Source of the DNA: Cladocopium goreaui
Taxonomy: Eukaryota > Sar > Dinophyceae > Suessiales > Symbiodiniaceae
DNA: 64,000 nt
Direction of reading: 5' to 3'
Assembly (NCBI GenBank): GCA_947184155.2
Contig: CAMXCT020001502.1
Span: forward strand, 570,942-634,941
Shown here in pieces: positions 9,889-18,429 of the stretch; the first letter of the stretch is position 1; every line of letters starts with the position of its first letter. The translations under genes and the position numbers were made by a program. The notes under the pieces were generated by a model, which saw only the letters and a program-made list of their open reading frames with translations, had not been told where the DNA came from and did not search any database.

Positions 9889-10578
9889 ATGATGACCTCC
9901 AACACGGATCATCCTGCTCGATTGGTCTCGCACCGTTCACCACCTACATCCATACATGGCCTTGCCTCACACTTGCCACCTGATGATCCTACCTCGGCAT
10001 CCTATATTCCTCGTGCAGCGAGAATGATTCCGACCTCTACCACTGTCCACTCCGTCTTCATCAAGAAGCTGAGCTATCCTTTGTCTAACCGTTCAGATGA
10101 ACTTTGGATCGTGGAAAGGACACTTGATGGTCTTGAAACGTGGAAACCAGTGGAAACATTCCTGGAGAACATGCACCTCACCAACGACCAGGCGACCTTG
10201 CGTACTACAGCTAACCATTGGCGCAGATACTATGACGTACCAATTCAATCATCATCCTCCTCCCCTACGGCAACTACTGTTCCCGTTTTACCACACCCTG
10301 AACACTCCAACGTCTCTGTCTCACAGCCGTACGAAGCGATACCGGACCACCTCCATATTTTACAGTCATGCTGGGGACGCTCTGCCCAACACCATTCTCA
10401 AGGAACTACTACCTCTTTATATTGGCCACCTTGGCGGTCTACACCACCTTCTTCCCCACCGGCAACACTACAACGTACTGTACATCTCACTCGCCCCGCT
10501 GTCCCTCCTCAACAAGTACATGGTCCGCTGGATGCGAATGATATTGACCCGATGGATACGTCGGACTCAAGTGTGTAA
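9889..10578 (+). CDS. ORF6 of element A: unknown protein, paralogue of ORF8
   Basis: 229 residues from the ATG at 9,889, which aligns with the start in B. The N-terminus is flexible. A conserved core at ~45-125 contains VHSVFIKKLSYPL, ELWIVERTLDG and LRTTANHWRRYYDVPI. ORF8 has corresponding VHQIQFK, ELFIEE and LRTADYWRHHFEIPL, so the pair is homologous. The C-terminal 100 residues are serine/proline-rich and vary between elements. Function unknown. ORF6 sits with ORF5 as the first of two similar gene pairs. Confidence 0.82.
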   Translation: MMTSNTDHPARLVSHRSPPTSIHGLASHLPPDDPTSASYIPRAARMIPTSTTVHSVFIKKLSYPLSNRSDELWIVERTLDGLETWKPVETFLENMHLTNDQATLRTTANHWRRYYDVPIQSSSSSPTATTVPVLPHPEHSNVSVSQPYEAIPDHLHILQSCWGRSAQHHSQGTTTSLYWPPWRSTPPSSPPATLQRTVHLTRPAVPPQQVHGPLDANDIDPMDTSDSSV

Positions 10579-10698
10579 TATACCACATTATTTGTCGGCA
10601 GGAAAAAGACCTGTGATTCATCGTCTCTTTGTGTGACCATTTACTAGGTACACCGTTTCTCGTTCATTTCTAACACTTTGAGCTGGTTTCTGTGGCTA

Positions 10699-10716
10699 TT
10701 CCAACCCATTTTGCAG
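10699..10716 (+). promoter_or_regulatory. Candidate trans-splice acceptor before ORF7 (A)
   Basis: TTCCAACCCATTTTGCAG followed by CTTGGGCTT, 43 bases before the start. Confidence 0.45.
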
Positions 10717-10759
10717 CTTGGGCTTTTCGCTTTATCCTCGATACTTCACATTCGACGCA

Positions 10760-11353
10760 ATGGCTCGTTCTTCTCGACCCAATCCATATCGCGCTACATC
10801 CACGATTGAGACACCGCTTGGTACACGAACCGTTGGATGGATTGCTGGACATCGAGGCCTTCCTGGTGATGCGAACCCTCCTCCAAACAGACCTGTCCTT
10901 ATCTTGGTTGACTTCTCTCCCCTACAGGCATTGACTCACCGAAGCGAACCTGACCGTGAACACTACATGGCTCTGGTGAACTCCAATTTTAGACATGTCA
11001 GTGGCTTTGAACTTGCAGCTTTGTTTACCTGGTCACGTCAGATGGAACCAGTTGAAGCCGGCCTCATCCCAATTGCCGAACTTCGCTTCTGTATCTCCAA
11101 AAGATTGAGGTCCCAATGGGACATCCAAATTGATCCCTCGAATCTGGAGTTTCGCTTTTGCGACCTGGACGGTGAGACATTCCAAGTTTCCAATGATATG
11201 ACGGTCTTGCAGCTTTTGGAGGCATACCGACCTGAATGGCGACTTCGGCAGTACAACTCCCGTGAATCTTCTTTCCTCATTCCGGGTACCAGACAGCCTT
11301 TCGTACTACGTTTGCAATGCTACAAAATTAGCTCCGGTGTGATCCTGCCCTGA
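10760..11353 (+). CDS. ORF7 of element A: unknown protein, paralogue of ORF5
   Basis: 197 residues; the ATG at 10,760 (MARSSRPNPYRATS) is conserved in B. It lacks the RS stretch of ORF5 but aligns with the ordered domain of ORF5 from RPVLILVDFSPLQAL to the end. The conserved aromatic positions in LRSQWDIQI and EAYRPEWRLRQ are shared. An AG after a pyrimidine-rich stretch (TTTTGCAG, ends 10,716) lies 43 bases upstream. No known family recognised. Confidence 0.82.
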   Translation: MARSSRPNPYRATSTIETPLGTRTVGWIAGHRGLPGDANPPPNRPVLILVDFSPLQALTHRSEPDREHYMALVNSNFRHVSGFELAALFTWSRQMEPVEAGLIPIAELRFCISKRLRSQWDIQIDPSNLEFRFCDLDGETFQVSNDMTVLQLLEAYRPEWRLRQYNSRESSFLIPGTRQPFVLRLQCYKISSGVILP

Positions 11354-11544
11354 TACGCTAGCCGGCCAAAAAAGACCATGCTAGAGGGTTTTCAATTCTT
11401 CCTTGACAACCCACTAACACACAGGATTCTTCGATTTCTATTTTATTTGACTTTGAGCTGTGGCTTCTCCGTCGCAATTGACCCACTTGCTTGAGGACTG
11501 GATTTCACTTTTATCATTTTTGTGAATATTATCATTTTCGGGAT

Positions 11545-11575
11545 TGGCTTTTTTCTGCAATTCTTGATGCTTCAG
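11545..11575 (+). promoter_or_regulatory. Candidate trans-splice acceptor before ORF8 (A)
   Basis: A T-rich stretch ending GATGCTTCAG, 41 bases before the start. Confidence 0.45.
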
Positions 11576-11616
11576 CCGTTGTTGCACTATTTCTCGCATT
11601 TGTGACAGTTTCACCC

Positions 11617-12345
11617 ATGGAACACAAACGAGACGCGACCGTGGCGGGCTTGTCTTGGCCTTCGAATCCTACCCGTGGACTCGCTCCTACCAATCCAGTT
11701 CAAGTACCAGACGCCCAGACTTCTGCACTATGTCACTCAGGAGCTCCCGACACTACGACCAACCCTACGTCGGCACCTTTGGTCACTGACAGTACGGCAC
11801 CTGCCACGGATACTATGGCCCATCCTGATACATATTCAGGACCAGCACCTCCTTGCGTCCCGTTTCCAATGGAGTCAAGTTCTGCACACAACTACCTCCA
11901 TCGTGCTCAATTCTCTTCTCGCGTGGTTCACCAGATCCAATTCAAGGTCATTACCCACTCCAACAACACCAGGGAGCTTTTCATTGAAGAAATCCCCTTG
12001 CTAGGGCATTCCCGCTGTCGTGACCCTGAACACTACTTTTATGGTCTTTCGGGCAATTGGGAGTGGTCCCTACGTACAGCGGACTATTGGCGACATCATT
12101 TCGAGATTCCCCTTGTACACGGACACCATCCTTTTCACAATGTGCCCATTGAGACGACATCTCCAGCAGAGGAACCGAGCCTTACCACCCGGATCCACGA
12201 ATTAGCCACGGATCTTTCTGAGGCCTTGAAGGCTGCTACGGCATCTGGGGAATTCAATGAGACGTGGGCGATGGTTGAACGCATGAGCTTCCACGATGCT
12301 TTCGAAGTCCTTCTACAAGCTCCGAATTCTTCTTCTTCTGACTGA
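11617..12345 (+). CDS. ORF8 of element A: unknown protein, paralogue of ORF6
   Basis: 242 residues from the ATG at 11,617 (MEHKRDATVAGL), the start shared with B. The N-terminal ~95 residues are low-complexity. The core (about 105-175) with RVVHQIQFKVITHSNNTREL, a YFYGLSGNWEW loop and LRTADYWRHHFEIPL is the counterpart of the ORF6 core. The C-terminus is helical and acidic. Function unknown. It is the last ORF before the 3' non-coding segment and right terminal repeat. Confidence 0.82.
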   Translation: MEHKRDATVAGLSWPSNPTRGLAPTNPVQVPDAQTSALCHSGAPDTTTNPTSAPLVTDSTAPATDTMAHPDTYSGPAPPCVPFPMESSSAHNYLHRAQFSSRVVHQIQFKVITHSNNTRELFIEEIPLLGHSRCRDPEHYFYGLSGNWEWSLRTADYWRHHFEIPLVHGHHPFHNVPIETTSPAEEPSLTTRIHELATDLSEALKAATASGEFNETWAMVERMSFHDAFEVLLQAPNSSSSD

Positions 12346-12454
12346 AGTGATCGCCCGTTTGTACATTTGGTTTTTACAGGTTCACTCTCACTGGTGTATT
12401 GCCGATTCCGCCAGCGAAGTTCTTCCAAAAAATCCAACCTCGCTATATGCGAGG
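12346..12454 (+). other. 3' non-coding end of element A with terminal hairpin
   Basis: About 109 bases after ORF8. It contains a TTTTTACAG acceptor-like site, the conserved box GTTCTTCCAAAA, and hairpin CCTCGC-TATAT-GCGAGG (12,438-12,454) directly before (TG)n. In B the same box is followed by CCGC-TACAT-GCGG (25,586-25,598). In C the position holds CCCGGC/GCCGGG (27,156-27,172). Confidence 0.5.
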
Positions 12455-13006
12455 TGTGTGTGTGTACCATCTGAACAGATGTAAAACTTCTGATTGGTTT
12501 TCACTAGTTTGCAGGGGGGTGCAGAGCACAGTGGAGACTGCACCCAACGAAGCTATCCACTTGTGCTGGAAGCAGAGTCTGATCAACTCTGTGTACCTGC
12601 AAAATTTGGTTTCAACTGTTGATCAAGCTGTTACACTGCGTTGTTTCGAATCTACACGGTTGCCACAATCTGTATTGCATGCATCAGAACCTTCCTCAGA
12701 TTTTCGCCGAAACCATATCGCCGACAGTATTATGATTTTTTGACATATTTTCGCCGAGATCATGTCGCCGACGAACTTTGGGTTATTTTGGGAAACAATC
12801 GCCGAAACATTATTGTGGATTCTCAACATGCTGGTTAAAACTCTATGGATTCTGGTTTTGACTTCGTTTGACAACATTGGATGCCCTACATCGTTTTCGA
12901 GAAGTACCTCATGTGGCTCCTTTACTAATCTAACGATCTAGGCTGGTTTGCATGTTTCAGGATTCAGTTCCTGCCGGATCATATAATGATCCATTCTTGT
13001 CTAGTG
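12455..13006 (+). repeat. Right terminal repeat, type A
   Basis: A complete type A repeat. In order: (TG)n, hairpin CATCT/AGATG (12,468-12,481), pyrimidine-rich stretch to GCAG (ends 12,514), GGGGG and the pseudoknot, hairpin CAGAGT/ACTCTG (12,573-12,591), a possible intron from GTACCTGC (12,593) to TTTCAG (12,960), then the terminal segment with hairpin GGATCAT/ATGATCC (12,976-12,992) ending CTAGTGTG. The next element (B) begins in the shared TG run. Confidence 0.85.
12515..12591 (+). ncRNA. Candidate pseudoknot RNA, type A
   Basis: Stem 1 pairs GGGTGCAG (12,517-12,524) with CTGCACCC (12,538-12,545). The bases between the two arms hold the 5' arm of stem 2 (AGCACAGTGGA, 12,525-12,535). This pairs with TCCACTTGTGCT (12,556-12,567) beyond stem 1, with one bulged T, giving an H-type pseudoknot. 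The crossing loop starts AACGAAG (12,546-12,552). A hairpin CAGAGT/ACTCTG follows. GCAG stands just upstream and GTACCTGC just downstream, so the structure would be one whole exon. Confidence 0.7.
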
Positions 13007-13070
13007 TGTGTGTGTGTAACATCTGAACAGATGTAAAACTTCTTTTGTTCTAATCTTTTCACATTTGCAG

Positions 13071-13150
13071 GGGGATGGAGAGGACATATGAGGCTCCATC
13101 CAACGAAGCTCCTCATATGATCCTAGGATATCACCAGGGACGCCTGGTGA
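13071..13150 (+). ncRNA. Candidate pseudoknot RNA, type B (left)
   Basis: Stem 1: GGATGGAG (13,073-13,080) with CTCCATCC (13,094-13,101), 8 bp. Loop 1: AGGA. Stem 2: CATATGAGG (13,085-13,093) with CCTCATATG (13,111-13,119), 9 bp. There is no base between the stems. Crossing loop: AACGAAGCT, 9 nt. A hairpin TCACCAGG/CCTGGTGA follows. None of the stem sequence is shared with type A. Confidence 0.75.
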
Positions 13151-13322
13151 CGTACCTGCAGTTCGAATTTTCTGGAATAGCATGGGGCCAAGCTAAGAAC
13201 CCCAAAGACGAACATGATACATTTGCACGGTTGTCACAATCTGAACTTCACGTCGTGTCGCATCAGAACCTTCCTCAGAGCAAGGACGTAGAAAACATTT
13301 TTGTAACATTTTGTTTACATGA

Positions 13323-13389
13323 TCGCCGACAACATCGTCGCCGACATATTTATTTATTTATTGGCTAATCTTCGCCGAGACATCGCCGA
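13323..13389 (+). promoter_or_regulatory. TCGCCGA cluster in type B repeat
   Basis: TCGCCGA starts at 13,323, 13,338, 13,372 and 13,383 (spacing 15, 34, 11). The surrounding sequence is unlike type A, so conservation of motif and approximate spacing stands out. The same cluster recurs in the right B copy near 25,919-25,985. Confidence 0.4.
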
Positions 13390-13567
13390 TGATAGTATTG
13401 CTGGTTTATTTATTCTTTGTGATGTCGATTCTGAACCCGATGACCATTCTGAAGTACTTCTATTATTCGTAGGATGCATCGGTAATTTCATTGTTTCGTA
13501 TCTAATCTGCATGTTTCAGGATTCAGTTCCTGCCGGATCATATAATGATCCATTCTTGTCTAGTGTG

Positions 13568-14105
13568 ATTTCCATGGTGGCTCCGATATGGTGCCATGGA
13601 GCCATTTGAGGCAACCCTCTTCAGGGTGAGTGTTGACAGTCTTGAATTCTGAATTCACACATTTTAACTTAGTAATTCGTTTAAGTAAAGTGCAACAGTC
13701 AGCCTTTCGGTTGTGCACCGTTTTTGGGTATTCTCGCTGCTCCGGCTGTCCCTTGAGACCCTTTTGAGAATTGCATTCCTTACAGAGTGAGGCCGTTCTG
13801 AACCGCCAGAAACTCCATTTTTTTACTACTGCCGCAACCTTTGCAGCTACACGACATCATTTCAAGACATTGTGAAAAGGCAGGCACATGTCTTTCAGGT
13901 GTGGTCTTTTTCCTTTTGGTTGTCTGGTGAGGTGAAACATATTGTGCACCTAATTCGTTGGAACTTGAAAGCCGTCTTATGCCCTTGGGGCTGACTGGAC
14001 TACGGGCCTGGATTGGCACAACGCACGACCTGTAGGTTTAGGAGCTGAATCCTGCGGTAAATCCTTTTGTGTGACTTTCCATTGTAGTTTTTCTTTACCT
14101 GAGCA
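13568..14105 (+). other. 5' leader of element B, non-coding and structured
   Basis: Homologous to 461-975. The first hairpin keeps TGGCTCC/GGAGCCA (13,578-13,604) and the ACCCT/AGGGT hairpin is present. The leader ends TTTCTTTACCTGAG two bases before the ORF1 start codon. Confidence 0.6.
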
Positions 14106-16732
14106 ATGTACCCGTGGACTACTCCTCCGACTTCATGGCCTGCCCCGCCGCAGCCTACGAATCCATCTTCGACGTGGCCACAATCAACGCAGAACGCGCA
14201 TTTATTTGGACAGCCTTCGCCACTACATCCTACATGGTCTTCGTCGTCTTCGCTCATGCCGTCTACGTCAGTTACACCATCTTTACCATCCTTGCCATTT
14301 ACATCACTGACTTCGGCCCCTCATGCGGTACCAGCCCCTCAAATCGTGCCGACAATGCCCACACCTCTGGCCCCTGAAACCACTATGATGCACACCGCTC
14401 CACCGACCTTCACTACTCCTCCGGCACCCACCGCTCCACCCACATGGCATTCTGCTCCAGCTCCATCGCCTATAACGACTACTCCACCGACACCATTGCC
14501 GAGCTCTCCATACCCACCTCGCCATCCTCACCCTCCACTATTGACGGAAGCATCTATGGTTCCTCCAGATGAACCTCCATTACCGGCAGTTAAGGCTGCC
14601 CCAAAGCTTCGCTCCGACAAGAGACCTGACAAACCACGTCGTTCAGCTCCCAAAGCCTCTGCCCCTGCGGCACCACCGGCACCAACGGCAGCACCGTCTC
14701 CATCCATTTCACCAGAACTTGCAGCGCTGGGCTCCACTACACAACAACTTGCCGAATCTGTTCGTCTTATTCAAGCTCAACAGCAAATGATTCTGGATTC
14801 TCAACGCGCCCAAGAACAACGTCAGCTACTTATTCACCACGATGTACCTGCACCGGACCCTACACCGCCTACACCATTACCTACAACAACCACACCACCT
14901 ACGGCCATGCCCCCACCTGCACCCAAAGCACGACCCACCGAACCTGAAGTTCCTGACCATCGCATCCTTCCTGGCCCAGCCACTTCTCCTCCTCACCACC
15001 TACATGCTCCAACATCGCCAGCGCACAGACCACGATCCAGGGCTCCACGATCACGCTCTCGTCGACCTTCTGCACAACCACATCATCGTCGACATTCTCC
15101 TCGCCGTGATGTTCGACCTCGTTCTCCCCTTCCTCGATTTCGGTCTTCCACGAAACACGACAAGGACCGCAGAACTCCTTCTCCATACAGACGACGATCA
15201 CCGCCAAGACGCCGCTCCCCCGTGGTTCCTCGACGTCATCGATCTCACCCCAGACCACGTTCCAACACCCCTCGTCGACGTTCCAGCGGCCGCGAAGTCG
15301 TACTACGACCAGCTCCACGCCCATCCAATCCGGCCTACATCCCCACACCTGATGCTGATGACACCTGGGGCGAATGGGACAACAGTCACTACCCCGACGA
15401 CTACCATCACAGCACTGCTCGACCCAACTCTCCCGCCGGACCACCACCACCTGAACCATCCACCAACCCACCATCACAACCCGCAGCACCACTTGGAGCC
15501 GTGGCCTTCCGCGTCCCTGACGGTGACAGCGAAAACTCCGAGGTGACAGATACATTTTCGATCTCAAAATTTGACACGAATGACATCGACCTCAGTGAAA
15601 TGGTTGAGGCGGCCAATGATCCACTCAAGGTACGTTGCTTGACCGAGCTCGAACCCGACTACACAGTACCCCTACGCCAATCCTTGAACCATTCCAACAT
15701 GCAGCTCTTCAACCAGTTCGTTGACGAAATGTTCCACCAGTTGGCTCAACCATATCGCACCGTTAACAACCAACTTATTTTCATCAAAGCAAGTCAAGCC
15801 ACCGTCAAGAACATTGCCAGGGCCTTTGCACAATCCAGATTACTGGACATCGAGCTGGCGAAGCAAACCAAAGCGTTTTATATCGAACCAGAGAACCTGC
15901 TGACCATCACTGTCCCAACGGGATTGCCCAAGAAACCGATCTATCGTGGCGAGCACATGGGCACCTACCTGATTTACCACAAAACGAGTTGGGAAACAGT
16001 TGCCAAGATCCTTGCTGAAGATTGCATTCGCCCGGCAACTTGGACAAAAAACGAAGCCGGCTACCCGACTCAATACCCATGCTACGGGTTCTTCGGCATG
16101 TCCTCGGAGATTCCTGACATCGATACCCTACCGGGCTATGCTGTCAAGGTATGTACATCTCAGCTTTACCGTATAGGGAAAGGACAAAACCCATCTGGCC
16201 TATTGGCCATTTGTCGCTCTCCCAAATGCATACGGGCCCTATCTGGAGGAAATGACCAAATTCAACGCTTGTGCAATCTATCGGGCATCTCCAAGGGCAA
16301 AGACAATGCAACGGCTATGAACTCCAGCGCTGCATCAATATGCTATGTTGCTTCTACTCATTCGGTTTACCCAGGCTTGATCACACACACCAGGCAGCGG
16401 AAACAAACCCACCCACTGCCGCAGCACCCACTGAACCACCAGCTGATCATGAACGTCCAGCAGGCCCTGACCCTACCGCTGACACACCTGCACCTTCAGA
16501 CCCACCTCCAGACGACTCTCGAGCGACAACCAGCCACTACGAGACTGCCGAACATGCCCCACGAGATCATGCTCGCCGACATTGGCACGACAATGCTTCT
16601 TGGGACAGTTCAACCTACAACCGTCGGGATCGCCGTTCCTCCTATCGCGAAGGCCATTCTCGAGATCAGCACCGTGAAGGCCAACCTCGTTCTCGAAACT
16701 CGACATACAACCAATCCAGATCTCGCTGGTAG
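14106..16732 (+). pseudogene. ORF1 of element B, broken by a 2-bp insertion
   Basis: Aligned to ORF1 of A over its whole length, starting MYPW against MHPW. At about 16,381-16,390 the short CA run has one CA more than in A. The frame then shifts and runs on as a false extension to 17,111, through the spacer into the region before ORF2. The true RS-rich tail continues in another frame and ends at the TAG at 16,730-16,732, matching the SRSRW end of A. The proline-rich part, RS region and ordered domain are intact up to the break. Confidence 0.8.
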
Positions 16733-16996
16733 ATACTTCACCCTCGAGGAGTACCTGGCAAACTGTCGACTATTCCGCGACAGCGATCCAGTGAGCCTAG
16801 TGGCCTTGCCCGATTCTTTTGGAGTAACAATGCTTCTCCCGACATTCGGTATTGATGCCACTTCTTCCATCAAAAGGTCTTTGAATCGCTGCATGCTCAT
16901 GGTATTGGAATTTTGCGTTACCTCGATTTTCACCTCACGTCTCACACACGGACTGTTTACCATGTTTCACACCTTTCTGATCGCACGCCACCTTCG

Positions 16997-17020
16997 TATC
17001 ACCTTTTCACCTTACCGCAG
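16997..17020 (+). promoter_or_regulatory. Candidate trans-splice acceptor before ORF2 (B)
   Basis: ACCTTTTCACCTTACCGCAG, the counterpart of the site ending at 3,883, at nearly the same distance from the start. Confidence 0.45.
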
Positions 17021-17079
17021 TTTTCAGTTGGCTAATCGAGCTTATTTTGATCTATCACCTCGTGGTTCCCGTCTACATC

Positions 17080-18384
17080 ATGGCGTCCCAAGATTTGATC
17101 TCCCAGTATAGCTCCGACTTGAATGCAATTCCTCCTTCCCAGCCGGATCGCTCACGCACACCTCCTCGACATCAACATGGCTGGCACCAAACAGTACCTA
17201 TGTTTCGTGGCCCAATGCACTATGCAATGGCGACTCATCGACCCATGTGGAACCCTTCGGGAATACCACCTCCGCCACCTACATCTACATCGTTCCCAAC
17301 ACGCCCACCATGGACTCCATCTACGGCACCTTTCCCACCTACACCGCCTACGTTTTCCCAGCCACCTCCCAACAACGCCAATTTTGTCCCTCAACGTCAT
17401 CCTTTCACACCGAGATCGCCGCGACCTATGTCATCTCCGGGAGCATGCTCTGCTGTCAATGAAGGATATACCTGCCGGCCGATTGAAATCCCACCGGTTG
17501 ATCAATGGAAACCCGATGTCGACTTCCACGACTCCAACAAGATCAATGGCTTGGATTTCCCCTCCAGAATCCGACAGAGCCGTTTTTCAAGCTACAAAGA
17601 CATTGAAGGTATGGATCCCTTACAAGTCCCACTCTGGAAGTTCTTGTACCAGGGCTTACACAACACCTGGCTCCGCCGTGTTGCATACGGACGAGAAACC
17701 TTCGTCCTTCCTTTTGACAACATAGGCACTACAGTATTTGTTGCTGAATTGGTCTCACAACTACGCACCCGCAATGTGGATTTGGACAAACTTGCTACTT
17801 TTCGATCTCGCTCGGCTGGCCAATGTGTGAATCAAAAGGAAGCCACTCAAAATATGGCCAAAGACGTCGCCCAGCTGCTCCAATCTTGGCTCCCTGCTCA
17901 ACCCTCTGCGGATGTGGCGAGCCAACAACGCATTCTTGAACTGGAAGCGGAACTGGCAAAGATGAAATCAGCCGCCAGTACGTCACCGGCTACGGCACCT
18001 CAGGGATCTACACCAGCCACGGCACCGATCGGACGTGCACTCCAAGGACAACCCGCAGCTTCTACATCCTTTGACCCTTCGTCCCTGCTGATTTCTCCGG
18101 GATCCGTGAACTCATGGCTCGTGGACAACCAACCCTCATCGCTGACCGATACCCAGTACAAGAAATGGTTGAAAGACCTGAAGTTACCCCAGCCCAAGCA
18201 GGACATTTTGGAGAAAAACTTGGAGAAGGTCAACGAATGGTGGCAAAACCAACCCGATGATGCCTCCAAAACTATCCAACGCGCAAGCGTGGCTATGGGT
18301 ATTGACCCCTGCAAGCACAAAGGAGCTACTACTGACGAAGTCGTCCTTAAGGTCATGACTGTGGCGTTATTGATGCACTCCTGA
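17080..18384 (+). CDS. ORF2 of element B: gag-position protein with coiled coil
   Basis: 434 residues, the same length as in A without a single net indel. The stretch from KINGLDFPSRI to LDKLATFR is identical in protein while the DNA carries many synonymous changes, which indicates purifying selection. The preceding spacer keeps the pyrimidine tract and CCGCAG at the same distance from the start. Confidence 0.88.
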   Translation: MASQDLISQYSSDLNAIPPSQPDRSRTPPRHQHGWHQTVPMFRGPMHYAMATHRPMWNPSGIPPPPPTSTSFPTRPPWTPSTAPFPPTPPTFSQPPPNNANFVPQRHPFTPRSPRPMSSPGACSAVNEGYTCRPIEIPPVDQWKPDVDFHDSNKINGLDFPSRIRQSRFSSYKDIEGMDPLQVPLWKFLYQGLHNTWLRRVAYGRETFVLPFDNIGTTVFVAELVSQLRTRNVDLDKLATFRSRSAGQCVNQKEATQNMAKDVAQLLQSWLPAQPSADVASQQRILELEAELAKMKSAASTSPATAPQGSTPATAPIGRALQGQPAASTSFDPSSLLISPGSVNSWLVDNQPSSLTDTQYKKWLKDLKLPQPKQDILEKNLEKVNEWWQNQPDDASKTIQRASVAMGIDPCKHKGATTDEVVLKVMTVALLMHS

Positions 18385-18429
18385 CTAGCCTCGTACCTGA
18401 AATCACCAGGCTCAAAAGCAGCCAACATT

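Larger units (their letters stand above)
1..13006 (+). mobile_element. Retroelement A: giant Penelope-like element, left end cut by window
   Basis: An element of about 12.5 kb (one terminal repeat plus interior) with eight same-strand ORFs between two copies of terminal-repeat type A (1-460 and 12,455-13,006). The 460 bases visible in the left copy read identical to the right copy at an offset of 12,548. The window starts inside the pseudoknot linker of the left repeat, so its first ~95 bases are missing. The RT with an N-terminal GIY-YIG domain points to the Penelope-like retroelements, in which the nuclease sits N-terminally only in certain clades (Chlamys/Naiad type). Eight ORFs is far more than the one or two I know for that group. 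ORF3 is frameshifted, so this copy is probably not autonomous. The element is joined at its right end directly to element B. Confidence 0.9.
13007..13567 (+). repeat. Left terminal repeat, type B
   Basis: Same order of parts as type A, but most of the sequence is unrelated. Shared parts are the (TG)n start with hairpin ACATCT/AGATGT, GCAG followed by GGGG, the pseudoknot architecture with AACGAAG, the GTACCTGC box (13,152), the TCGCCGA cluster, and the last part from CTGCATGTTTCAG to CTAGTGTG. An extra strong hairpin TCACCAGG/CCTGGTGA (13,131-13,150) follows the pseudoknot. Confidence 0.85.

Noticed and set aside
12515-12591. Canonical HDV-like ribozyme
   Set aside because: The P1/P2 pseudoknot and CGAA strand are reminiscent, but there is no room for P3 or P4.
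12515-13150. Hammerhead ribozyme in the terminal repeats
   Set aside because: Penelope-like elements often have one, but I find no CTGATGA core with a matching GAAA strand here; GAAAC occurrences lie only in the TCGCCGAAAC motif.
14106-17111. 1,001-codon reading of ORF1 in element B
   Set aside because: The last part is out of frame after a CA insertion near 16,385; the true C-terminus is in another frame and ends at 16,732.
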